From: Burkholderia sp. D-99
GTDB lineage: Bacteria > Pseudomonadota > Gammaproteobacteria > Burkholderiales > Burkholderiaceae
Assembly (NCBI RefSeq): GCF_011605345.1
Contig: NZ_JAAOXM010000003.1
Coordinates: forward strand, 62,001-126,000
Direction of reading: 5' to 3'
DNA: 64,000 nt
Shown here: piece after piece, positions 27,990 through 37,153 of the stretch
How the letters are laid out: each line of letters opens with the position of its first letter
How positions within the stretch are numbered: the first letter of the stretch is position 1
Made by a program: the position numbers and the translations under genes
The notes under the pieces: model-generated
Databases searched by the model: none
Told to the model about the DNA's origin: nothing
Seen by the model: the letters and a program-made list of their open reading frames with translations, nothing else

Positions 27990-29518
27990 GCGGGGGCCAT
28001 ACGTGGGTGCCTGCAGTCACCGGTGCATTGTCGTTCGCGTTCGATGCGATCGCCATTCCCCGCGCGCCGTTGCGGCGACCGTTGCTGTCGTCTGCACTTC
28101 ACATTCTTTCTGTACTCTTTTTATTTGACCTGCTGATCGCCATCACGTCACGGTCGCTATTTTCGGCCTGCGCGGCGCTCGCGCTCGTCGGTCTTGTCGC
28201 TGCAGTCAGCAATGCCAAGTACGAGTCGTTGCGCGAGCCGTTCGTATTTACCGATCTCAGTCTCTTCAGCCAGTTGTTTTCGCATCCCCGTCTCTACCTG
28301 CCGTTCTTGAGCGTGGGCAAAGTCGCCGCGATCGGAGTAGGCATCGTACTTGTGATCACAGGCTTCGTCGTCGAGCGGCCCGTATCGTCAGGTTCTCCCG
28401 CAATGACCTGGCTTGCGGTGGTATTGCCGTTCGCGCTTGCCGTATCCGTCTCCGCACGCCTGCCGCTCACGCTTGATCCGAACGTCGACCAACGGCGCCA
28501 CGGTTTCTTTGCCGTGTTTGTCGCCTATCTGCTCAATGGCCTGCGTCCTGCGACATTTCGGCGGTTCCGTGAAGTTGTGGCGGCCGGACCGTTCACCATT
28601 GGCGAGCCGCGGCGGCGTCCTGACGTGATCGTGATCCAGAGTGAGTCGTTCTTCGACGCGCGCCGGCTTGGCGACACGATTGAGCCCGGCCTCTTCAGGC
28701 GCTTCGACGAGGCGCGTAGCGAGGCCGTCTGGCATGGCGAGATGACCGTTCCTGCCTGGGGCGCGAATACCATGCGCACGGAATTTGCCGTGCTGACCGG
28801 CACGGAATCTTTTGCGCTTGGCTATGCGCGCTTTTATCCGTATGCCTTTGTAAGACGTCGAGTCGCGTCACTCGCATCCTGGCTGGGATGTGGCGGTTAC
28901 GATACAACTGCAATACATCCCTATTACGCGGATTTCTTCGGACGCAACCGGGTATTTCCGTTGCTCGGCTTTGCACAATTCCTCGATATCGGGCATTTCG
29001 CCTCCGCATCGCGTGCCGGCCCGTACGTGGCGGATGCAGCTGTTTCCGAGGCAATCGTTTCGAAGCTAGGCGCGGCGGACCGTGACCGCCCGCAGTTCAT
29101 CTTCGCGATGACAATGGAGAACCACGGCCCGCTGCACCTCGAGCAGGTTTTACCCGGCGAATCGTCTTCAAGGCATACTCTCGGCGAAGACGCGTCCTGG
29201 CGCGACCTGACAGCTTACTTGCGGCATATCGAAAATGCGGACGCAATGATTGGGCGCTTGCTCGATCATTTGCGCGCCAGCGATCGTGAAACGGTTGTTT
29301 GTTTCTACGGCGACCACGTTCCCGCTTTGCCCCATGTGTTCCAGAAGCTGGGCGTTTCTCCGCAGCAAAGCGACTACTTCATTTGGCGAAATTACGGCAC
29401 AGTTGCTCCCGAATGCCGGCATTTGGCCGCCGAAGGGCTGGGGGAGGCGCTGCTGCGTGTGGTACAAGACGACGGAAATCGTACGGAACAGCCGTGCGCA
29501 TCCGAGAAAGCGACATAA
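27986..29518 (+). CDS. wcbQ: Membrane sulfatase-fold protein (LtaS/MdoB superfamily, WcbQ-like)
   Basis: This protein of about 510 residues has several N-terminal membrane helices (LHILSVLFLFDLLIAI, FSACAALALVGLVAAV, KVAAIGVGIVLVITGFVV, WLAVVLPFALAVSV) and then an alkaline-phosphatase/sulfatase-fold domain. Metal-site marks are VIVIQSESFFD with Glu220, a candidate nucleophile threonine in WGANTMRTEF (Thr262 or Thr265), MENHGP, and FYGDHVP with Asp443-His444. This pattern matches phosphoglycerol/phosphoethanolamine transferases rather than sulfatases, as the Cys/Ser-x-Pro-x-Arg sulfatase motif is absent. Start TTG 27986 overlaps the wcbP stop (TTGA), with AAGGG upstream. It may transfer a phospho-head group; acceptor unknown. 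Confidence 0.75.
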   Translation: MSGGHTWVPAVTGALSFAFDAIAIPRAPLRRPLLSSALHILSVLFLFDLLIAITSRSLFSACAALALVGLVAAVSNAKYESLREPFVFTDLSLFSQLFSHPRLYLPFLSVGKVAAIGVGIVLVITGFVVERPVSSGSPAMTWLAVVLPFALAVSVSARLPLTLDPNVDQRRHGFFAVFVAYLLNGLRPATFRRFREVVAAGPFTIGEPRRRPDVIVIQSESFFDARRLGDTIEPGLFRRFDEARSEAVWHGEMTVPAWGANTMRTEFAVLTGTESFALGYARFYPYAFVRRRVASLASWLGCGGYDTTAIHPYYADFFGRNRVFPLLGFAQFLDIGHFASASRAGPYVADAAVSEAIVSKLGAADRDRPQFIFAMTMENHGPLHLEQVLPGESSSRHTLGEDASWRDLTAYLRHIENADAMIGRLLDHLRASDRETVVCFYGDHVPALPHVFQKLGVSPQQSDYFIWRNYGTVAPECRHLAAEGLGEALLRVVQDDGNRTEQPCASEKAT

Positions 29519-29521
29519 GAG

Positions 29522-32500
29522 ATGAACAGTAAGATTGCAATAATTGGGGTGGCTTGTCGGTTTCCCGGGAGCGCTAACAATCTTGGCGACTTCTGGCAGC
29601 TGCTGCGCGACGAACGCGACGCAGTGACCGAAATCCCGGCCGACCGTTTCGGCACCGATTTCTACCAGCACCCGTCCAAGCGCGAACCGGGCAAGAGCTA
29701 CACGTTCTCGGCCGGCGTGCTCGACAACGTCGCCGGCTTCGATGCCGCGTTCTTCGGTATTTCCCCGCGCGAAGCGGCCCAGATGGACCCCCAGCAGCGC
29801 CTGTTGCTCGAACTCGCATGGGAAGCGTTCGAGGACGCGGGCGTGCGCCCGGCCGACATGCGCGGCAGCAACTGCGGTGTCTTCGTCGGTGCCGCCAGCA
29901 TGGATTACGGCAACCGCAACATGGACGATCTGAACGTGATCGATCCGTATTCGGCGACCGGCAACACACTGAGTATCGCGTCGAACCGCGTCTCCTACCT
30001 GTTCGACCTGCGCGGCCCGAGCATGTCCGTCGACACGGCCTGCTCGTCGTCTCTCGTCGCGCTTCACCAGGCCGTCAAGGCACTGCAGTCCGGCGAAGCC
30101 GACGTGGCGCTCGCGGGCGGCGTCAACCTGCTGCTGCACCCGTTCGGTTTCGTCAGCTTCTCCAAGGCGTCGATGTTGTCGCCGCGCGGCCGTTGCCGCG
30201 CGTTCGATGCGACCGGCGACGGTTATGTCCGCTCGGAAGGCGGCGCGTTCGTGCTGCTCAAGCCGCTCGATCGCGCGCTCGCCGACGGCGACACGATCCA
30301 TGCGGTGATCGCCGGCTCCGGCGTGAACTCGGTCGGCCACTCACCGGGCGGCATCAGCGTGCCTGGCGCGGCCGCACAGGCATCGCTGCTGCGCAGCGTC
30401 TATGCGCGCGCGGGCATCGATCCGCAGTCCCTGGCGTATCTCGAGGCGCACGGCACCGGCACGGCGGTCGGCGATCCGATCGAGGCGCGTGCGCTGATCG
30501 ACGTCGTGTCGGGCGAGCGCCCGGCAGATCGTCCGCTGCTCATCGGTTCGGTAAAAACCAACATCGGCCACCTCGAAACGGCATCCGGCATGGCCGGGCT
30601 GCTGAAGGCCGTGCTGTGCCTGAAGCATCGCGCTGTGCCGCGCTCGCTGCATTTCGTCACGCCCAATCCGGGCATCGATTTCGACGGCGGGCGCCTGCGC
30701 GTCGTCGATCGCTACATGCCGCTCGACACAGGCGGCGCGCCGCTGTCAGTCGGCGTCAACTCGTTCGGCTTCGGTGGCACGAATGCACACGTCATATTGA
30801 CCGAGGCGCCGGCTGCAAACGAGGCGTCCCCGGCCGCGCCTGAGCCTGTTCACGCGCAGCTGTCTCCGCTCGTCCTGAGCGCGCGCAGCGCGAACGCGCT
30901 TGGCGCGCTCGCAGGTCGATATCTTGCGGCGCTCGACAATGGCGGCGACTGGCAGGCGCTTGCCGCCGCGGGCGCCCGTCGTCGCCAATGGCTCGAACAT
31001 CGCGCAATCGTCGCGCCGGCCGACGTGGCCGAAGGCCGTGCGGCACTTGCAGCGCTGGCCCAGGCGGCGCCGGAAGGGCTGCCCGCATGCGTGGCGACCG
31101 GGCAGGCGCCGGCCGACGCGGTGCGCACCGCGCTCGTCTTCTCGGGCAACGGCTGCCAGTGGGTCGGGATGGGCAACGAGCTCTATGCCGAGAACGCCGT
31201 CTTCCGTGCCGCGCTCGACGAAGTCGACGCACTGTGGTGCGCCGACGGCAGTTCGTCGCTGGTCGACGTGATGCGCGGCGGCCCGAGCGCGGAATGGCTG
31301 GCCGGCGCGGGTGCCGAATGGCTCGCCGCGACGGAGAACGCGCAGCCTCTGCTGTTCGCGATCCAGGTCGGCATGATCCGCGTGATCGATGCACGCGGGA
31401 TGCGTTACGACGCAGCGATCGGCCATAGCGTCGGCGAAATTGCCGCGGCGTGGGTGACAGGCGCGCTGTCGCTCGCCGACGCGGTGCGCGTGATCAAGAT
31501 CCGCAGCCGTGCGCAGGCGATGACGCGCGGCAGCGGCCGGATGGCGGCCGTCGGCATCGGCGACGCGGCGGCACGCGAACTGATCGCACGCCACGGGCTG
31601 GCGCGCCGTGTCGAGATCGCCGGCATCAACAGCCCCGATGCAGTGACGCTCGCGGGCGAGCTGCAGGGGTTGCAGGCACTGGAAGCGGCGCTGCGCGGCA
31701 GCGGCAAGTTCTTCCAGATGCTGGATCTCGACTACGCGTTCCACAGCAGCCACATGGACCGCATCGAGCCGGTCGTGCTGGCCGAACTGGCGAGCCTGCG
31801 GCCGCAGCCGGGCAATGGCACGTTCGTGTCGACCGTGACCGGCGGCGCACTTGCCGGCACCGAGCTCGACGCACGCTACTGGTGGCGCAATATTCGCGAG
31901 CCCGTGCGCTTCGGCGACGGCATCGCGCACTTGATCGAGCAGGGCGTTCGGCTGTTCATCGAGGTGTCGCCGCATTCGATTCTGCGCACGTACGTGAAAC
32001 AGGCACTCGCGGCCGCCGGCGCAACCGGAGTGGCGCTGCCGACGCTCAAGCGCGATCACGGCAGCGCGGCGATGCTGCAGCAGGCGATTCTCGCGTCGAT
32101 CGCGCATGGTGCGAGCGTCGATCCCGACCGCTTCGCGCCGGGCGAATCGCGTGCTGCATTGCCGTCCTATCCGTGGCAGCGCGACCGCTTCTGGCTGACG
32201 CCGACCGTCGAAGGCTACGGCCTCGTCAATCGCCGCCGCGAGCATCCGCTGCTCGGCTATCGCCTGCATGAGCACGCATTCGCGTGGGAAAACCAGCTCG
32301 ATCCGGCGAAGCTGCCGATGCTGGCCGATCACGTCGTCGACGGCGGCGTGGCGTTCCCGGGCGCGGGTTACGTGGAAATGGCCCTCGCCGCGGCACGCAC
32401 CTTCTTCGAAACGCCGGATGCGGCGCTCGAAAACGTCGAGATTCGCACGCCGGTCGTATTCCAGCCGCAGCAGGCGAAACTGTTCCGGCTCGTGATCGAG

Positions 32501-35500
32501 CCGCGCACCGCGACCTTCACGATCGAGACGCGCGACCGGATGTCCGACAGCGCATGGTCGCTGAACGTGACGGGGCGGATGCTGGAAAGCGGCAATGCGC
32601 TCGGCGATACGAGCGTCGTGCCGTCCGACGCGCTTGAGCGCCTGCTCGCGCTGCCCGCAGCCGACGGCGACACGCTGTACGCAAACACGGCGGCCATCGG
32701 CCTCGGCTACGGGCCGGCGTTCCGCTGGGTCCGCACCGTGCGGGTCGCCGCGGGCGACGGCGCGGCGCTGGCGGACGTCGCCGCGCCGGCCGCATGCGGT
32801 GATGCGCGGGCATTGTCCGCCTATCTGCTGCATCCGGCGCTGATGGACAGCGGCTTTCACCCGCTGTTCGCATTGCTGGCGGCGCACGCGCGCGAAGGCG
32901 AGCATCCGGCTTACGTGCCGGTGCAGATCGGCCGGGTCGACTATCTGCGCGGCGACACGGTCGAGCGGGTGCTCGTGAAGATCGACCGGCACAGCCCGCA
33001 TTCGATCGTCGCGCATTTCGAATTCCTCGACGCGCGGGGCGCGATCGTCGCGCGGCTCGGCGCTTGCCGGTTCCGGCGCGTCGATCTCGTCGGCCGTCGG
33101 CAGAACCTGCCCGCGCGCTTCGTCTACCGCCTTGAAGAAGTGCCGCTGCCGGGCGACGTCGACGCAGCCGGTTTGCCGGCCCCCGACGCGCTGCTCGCAC
33201 AGGCCGTCGCGCGGCTCGATGCGACCGGGCACGACGGCCGCCGGACGCAGCATCTGACCGAAATCCTGCCGCTGCTCGACGTGCTGGCGAGCCTCTACGC
33301 GCTGCGTGCGTTCGATGCGCTCGGCGCATTCGCCGGCACGTGGCAGCCGGCGGCCGGGCGTGCGGCGCTGGCCGCGCGTCTTGCCGACATGCTGGTCGAG
33401 GATGGTCTCGCTCATCGCGATGGCGCGCTGCTCGTGCGCGACGACGCGGCGTGTGCGGCGCTTCCGCCACTCGACGAGCTGTGGCGTGGGCTGCTGGCCG
33501 AATCGCCGGGGCACGTGGCCGAACTGACGCTGCTCGCGCATTGCGGCGCGGCGTTGCCCGCCGTGCTGGGCGGCGCGAAGGATGGCGCACGCTTGCTGTC
33601 TCCGACCGGGCACAGCCTGGTTGAACAGCTCCTTGCCGCATCGCCGACGTGGCAGCACGTGCACGCGTTGCTGACCGCAAGCGTCGAGCAGGCGGTCGAC
33701 GGATGGCAACCGGCGCGCCGATTGCGCGTGCTCGAACTGGGCGCGACGGACGGCGACGTGCTGCAGACGCTCGGCATGCATCTCGCGGCCGCGCGCTGCG
33801 ATCACGCGATCGCGGCGACGGCCGGCCAGCTGGCCGGATTCGACACGGATGCGGAAGCGGCGGTGCGCACGGTTGCACTGCAGTCGGGCGAGCGGCTGTC
33901 GCTGGCGGCCGACGAAGCCGGGCCTTACGACCTGATCGTCGCGAACCGCGCGTTGAGCGGCCGTCACGATGTGGCCGACGCGCTGAACGCGATGCGGTCA
34001 TGGCTGGCGCCGGGCGGATTGCTGCTGCTGGCCGAGTCGCGCGGCGGCCGCTTCTCCGACATCGTGTTCGGCGCGCAGGCTTCGTCGACGGAAGCCGACG
34101 CGCCCGTGCCGCTGGCGCCGGCGGATCTCGATGCGGCACTCGAACGCGCGGGCTACGTCGACGTCGTGCGGCATGTCGAGCAATCGCTCGATCTGGACGG
34201 TACGCCGACGTTCGTCATCGCGCGCAACCCCGCGAGCGCCGTTGCTGCGCAACGCAGCGACGAACCGAGCGATCTCGATACGCTGGCGCGCAGCGAGCAA
34301 TGGCTCGTGATGCACGCACCGGATGCCGCCGGCAGTTTCGGCGGGCGGCTGGCCGATGCGCTGGCGCGCGCGGGCTATCCGGCCGATATCGTCGACATCA
34401 CGCATGCGGCCGACGCGATCGCGTCGTTGCCGGCCGGGCAGCCGGCGCATGTCGTGTTCTGCGCGCCGGAAGCACCGCTCGCCGAATCGGCGACGGGGGA
34501 TGGCCTGATGGCCGCGCAGCGTTACGGCGCGATCGCGCTGGCGGCACTCGTCCGCACGCTCGGCGCGCAGCCGAACGCGGCCACACGATTGACCGTCGTC
34601 ACGCGCGGCGGCGCGCCGTTCGCCGGGACCGCGAACGCGCATCCGGAACAGGCAACGCTGTGGGGCCTCGGTCGCGTGCTGGCGAACGAGCATCCCGAAC
34701 TTGCGTGCCGCCTGATCGACATCGATCGCGCAGCGGACGGGATTCCAGATGCGCTGATTCGCGAGTTGACCGGCTCGGCGGTCGAGGAAGAAGTCGTCCT
34801 TGGGGCGCACGGGCGGTTGGTGCCGCGCATGCTGACAGCCGCACAGGCCGCGGTCCGCAGCGATGGCGCGATTGCGCGTGCGGCCGTGCTCGCGTTCGAT
34901 GCGCCTGGCTCGTTGCGCAATCTCGAATGGTTCGCGTTGCCGGAAAGCACGCTGGGCGCGGACGAGGTGGAGATCGAGCCGGTTGCAACCGGCCTCAATT
35001 TCCGCGACGTGATGTATGCGATGGGGCTCTTGTCCGATGAAGCGGTCGAGACCGGCTTCGCGGGCGCGACGATCGGCATGGAGTTGTCCGGCCGCGTCGT
35101 CCGGGTGGGCGGCGCCGTGACGGAATTCGCGCCGGGCGATGCGATTCTCGGCTTCGCGCCGGCCTCGTTCGCGACGCGCGTCAGGACGCGTGCGCAAGCG
35201 ATCGCGCTGAAGCCCGAACGCCTGTCGTTCGAGGAAGCGGCGACCGTGCCGACCACGTTCTTCACCGCGTATTACGCGCTCGTCGAACTCGCGCGGCTGC
35301 GTCGCGGCGAGCGTGTGCTCGTGCACGGCGGCGCGGGCGGCGTCGGGATCGCCGCGATCCAGCTCGCGCGCCATTTCGGCGCGGAAGTGTTCGCGACGGC
35401 CGGCAGCGACGAGAAGCGCGAGTTCGTGCGCCTGCTCGGCGCCGACCACGTGCTCGATTCGCGCAGCCTTGCGTTCGCGGACGAAATTCGCGCACTGACG

Positions 35501-37153
35501 GGCGGGCAGGGCATCGACATCGTGCTGAACTCGCTGGCCGGCGAAGCCATGGTGCGCAGCATCGACACGCTGCGTCCGTTCGGTCGTTTCCTCGAACTCG
35601 GCAAGCGCGATTTCTACGAAAACAGCCATATCGGGCTGCGGCCGTTCCGCAACAACATCAGCTATTTCGGCATCGACGCCGACCAACTGATGGGTGCGTT
35701 GCCGGATCTGACCGAACGGCTGTTCGGCGAAGTGATGACGCTGTTCGCCGCAGGCGTGCTGCACCCGCTGCCGTATCGCGCGTTTCCCGCCGAACGGGCC
35801 GAGGATGCGTTCCGCTACATGCAGCAGGCGCGCCAGATCGGCAAGGTACTCGTGACCTATCCGTCCGGCACGCCGACCCCGACGCGCGGCGTCACGCGCG
35901 CGGGTTCGCTCGCGCTCGATCCGCATGGCACGTACCTGGTGGTCGGCGGCACGGGCGGGCTCGGGTTCGCGAGCGCGCGCTGGATGGTCGAGCGCGGCGC
36001 CCGCCGGCTGACGCTGGCGAGCCGCTCCGGCGAGCTTGCCGGTGCGGCACGCGAGGAGGTCGAGCGCTGGCGCGCGACGCTCGGCGTCACGGTCGATGTC
36101 GTCTCGTGCGATGTGACCGATGCGGCGGCGGTCGATGCGATGATTGCCGCGATCGCGCGGCGCGACAGCCCGCTCAAGGGTGTGCTGCATTCCGCGATGT
36201 CGATCGACGACGGCCTCGTGCGCAATCTCGACGATGCGCGCATGGCCGCGGTGCTCGCACCGAAGGTGGCCGGCGCATGGAACCTGCATCGTGCGACACG
36301 CGCGCTGCCGCTCGACCTGTTCGTCGTCTATTCGTCGGCGACGACCTATCTCGGCAATCCGGGGCAGTCGAATTACGTCGCGGCCAACAGTTTCCTCGAG
36401 GCACTCGTCGAACATCGCCGCGCGGCCGGGTTGCCCGGCACGTTCATGGCGTGGGGCCCGCTCGAGGACGTCGGTTTCCTCGCGCGCCACGCGGATACGC
36501 GTGAGGCGCTGCAGTCGCGGATCGGCGGGGCATCGATCACGTCCGGCGAGGCGATGGTCGCGCTCGAGCGCGCGCTGGTTGCGGGCGCGGCAGGCGAAGC
36601 CGTGGTCCGGCTCGACTGGCATGCCGTGGCACGCGGGATGCCTGCTGCGAAGGCACGCCGGTATTCGCTGCTGCAATCGCATGCGAAAGGCGGCGATGCG
36701 CGCGACGGCGGCACGCAACTGAGGGAAGAAGTGCTGGCATTGGCGCGCGACGAAGCGATCGCGCTGGTTGCCCGGACGCTGCAGGCGCAGATCGCGCGGA
36801 TCCTGCACATGACGCCGGATCGCATCGCGCTCGACAAGTCGGTGCTCGACATGGGCATGGATTCGCTGATGGGGATGGAACTCGGCCTTGCGGTCGAGGA
36901 AGCGTTCGAGGTCAAGCTGTCGGTGATGGCGATCGCCGAGGGCGCGTCCGTGACGACGCTGGCCGGACGCATTGTCGATTCGATCGGCGCGTCGGCCGAG
37001 GCCGGCTCCGATACCGCGACCGATGCCGCGCAGGAAGCCGTCGCGGCGCTTGCCGCGAAGCACGCGATCGAAGGCGAAGCGCGTGCGATGCTCGATACGC
37101 GGCCGGCGTCCGTGGTGGGCCAGGCGTCGCCGACGCTGGAGGTCGCGCGATGA
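29522..37153 (+). CDS. wcbR: Single-protein highly reducing PKS/FAS (WcbR-like)
   Basis: This is a 2543-residue type I synthase that should build a saturated acyl chain iteratively. Domain order with approximate residues: KS 1-430 (Cys174 in DTACSSSL, plus EAHGTGT and NIGHLET); AT 530-830 (Ser636 in GHSVGE; AFHSSHM suggests malonyl specificity); DH 900-1180 (His937 in DHVVDGGVAFPG; DSGFH); a degenerate methyltransferase-like region 1250-1570 (LELGATDGDV); ER 1780-2100 (HGGAGGVGIAA); KR 2130-2350 (GGTGGLG, Tyr2285 in QSNYVAAN); ACP 2420-2490 (Ser2448 in MDSLMG). There is no thioesterase, so the chain must be released by another enzyme, probably wcbT. It begins three bases after wcbQ and overlaps wcbS (ATGA). 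Its GC content is higher than that of the capsule genes to the left. Confidence 0.95.
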   Translation: MNSKIAIIGVACRFPGSANNLGDFWQLLRDERDAVTEIPADRFGTDFYQHPSKREPGKSYTFSAGVLDNVAGFDAAFFGISPREAAQMDPQQRLLLELAWEAFEDAGVRPADMRGSNCGVFVGAASMDYGNRNMDDLNVIDPYSATGNTLSIASNRVSYLFDLRGPSMSVDTACSSSLVALHQAVKALQSGEADVALAGGVNLLLHPFGFVSFSKASMLSPRGRCRAFDATGDGYVRSEGGAFVLLKPLDRALADGDTIHAVIAGSGVNSVGHSPGGISVPGAAAQASLLRSVYARAGIDPQSLAYLEAHGTGTAVGDPIEARALIDVVSGERPADRPLLIGSVKTNIGHLETASGMAGLLKAVLCLKHRAVPRSLHFVTPNPGIDFDGGRLRVVDRYMPLDTGGAPLSVGVNSFGFGGTNAHVILTEAPAANEASPAAPEPVHAQLSPLVLSARSANALGALAGRYLAALDNGGDWQALAAAGARRRQWLEHRAIVAPADVAEGRAALAALAQAAPEGLPACVATGQAPADAVRTALVFSGNGCQWVGMGNELYAENAVFRAALDEVDALWCADGSSSLVDVMRGGPSAEWLAGAGAEWLAATENAQPLLFAIQVGMIRVIDARGMRYDAAIGHSVGEIAAAWVTGALSLADAVRVIKIRSRAQAMTRGSGRMAAVGIGDAAARELIARHGLARRVEIAGINSPDAVTLAGELQGLQALEAALRGSGKFFQMLDLDYAFHSSHMDRIEPVVLAELASLRPQPGNGTFVSTVTGGALAGTELDARYWWRNIREPVRFGDGIAHLIEQGVRLFIEVSPHSILRTYVKQALAAAGATGVALPTLKRDHGSAAMLQQAILASIAHGASVDPDRFAPGESRAALPSYPWQRDRFWLTPTVEGYGLVNRRREHPLLGYRLHEHAFAWENQLDPAKLPMLADHVVDGGVAFPGAGYVEMALAAARTFFETPDAALENVEIRTPVVFQPQQAKLFRLVIEPRTATFTIETRDRMSDSAWSLNVTGRMLESGNALGDTSVVPSDALERLLALPAADGDTLYANTAAIGLGYGPAFRWVRTVRVAAGDGAALADVAAPAACGDARALSAYLLHPALMDSGFHPLFALLAAHAREGEHPAYVPVQIGRVDYLRGDTVERVLVKIDRHSPHSIVAHFEFLDARGAIVARLGACRFRRVDLVGRRQNLPARFVYRLEEVPLPGDVDAAGLPAPDALLAQAVARLDATGHDGRRTQHLTEILPLLDVLASLYALRAFDALGAFAGTWQPAAGRAALAARLADMLVEDGLAHRDGALLVRDDAACAALPPLDELWRGLLAESPGHVAELTLLAHCGAALPAVLGGAKDGARLLSPTGHSLVEQLLAASPTWQHVHALLTASVEQAVDGWQPARRLRVLELGATDGDVLQTLGMHLAAARCDHAIAATAGQLAGFDTDAEAAVRTVALQSGERLSLAADEAGPYDLIVANRALSGRHDVADALNAMRSWLAPGGLLLLAESRGGRFSDIVFGAQASSTEADAPVPLAPADLDAALERAGYVDVVRHVEQSLDLDGTPTFVIARNPASAVAAQRSDEPSDLDTLARSEQWLVMHAPDAAGSFGGRLADALARAGYPADIVDITHAADAIASLPAGQPAHVVFCAPEAPLAESATGDGLMAAQRYGAIALAALVRTLGAQPNAATRLTVVTRGGAPFAGTANAHPEQATLWGLGRVLANEHPELACRLIDIDRAADGIPDALIRELTGSAVEEEVVLGAHGRLVPRMLTAAQAAVRSDGAIARAAVLAFDAPGSLRNLEWFALPESTLGADEVEIEPVATGLNFRDVMYAMGLLSDEAVETGFAGATIGMELSGRVVRVGGAVTEFAPGDAILGFAPASFATRVRTRAQAIALKPERLSFEEAATVPTTFFTAYYALVELARLRRGERVLVHGGAGGVGIAAIQLARHFGAEVFATAGSDEKREFVRLLGADHVLDSRSLAFADEIRALTGGQGIDIVLNSLAGEAMVRSIDTLRPFGRFLELGKRDFYENSHIGLRPFRNNISYFGIDADQLMGALPDLTERLFGEVMTLFAAGVLHPLPYRAFPAERAEDAFRYMQQARQIGKVLVTYPSGTPTPTRGVTRAGSLALDPHGTYLVVGGTGGLGFASARWMVERGARRLTLASRSGELAGAAREEVERWRATLGVTVDVVSCDVTDAAAVDAMIAAIARRDSPLKGVLHSAMSIDDGLVRNLDDARMAAVLAPKVAGAWNLHRATRALPLDLFVVYSSATTYLGNPGQSNYVAANSFLEALVEHRRAAGLPGTFMAWGPLEDVGFLARHADTREALQSRIGGASITSGEAMVALERALVAGAAGEAVVRLDWHAVARGMPAAKARRYSLLQSHAKGGDARDGGTQLREEVLALARDEAIALVARTLQAQIARILHMTPDRIALDKSVLDMGMDSLMGMELGLAVEEAFEVKLSVMAIAEGASVTTLAGRIVDSIGASAEAGSDTATDAAQEAVAALAAKHAIEGEARAMLDTRPASVVGQASPTLEVAR

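Noticed and set aside
30746..33967. A 1073-codon open frame antisense to wcbR.
   Set aside because: High GC content removes stop codons from the antisense strand; the translation is Arg/Gln/Ala-rich without motifs, and the sense strand encodes clear KS, AT and DH domains.
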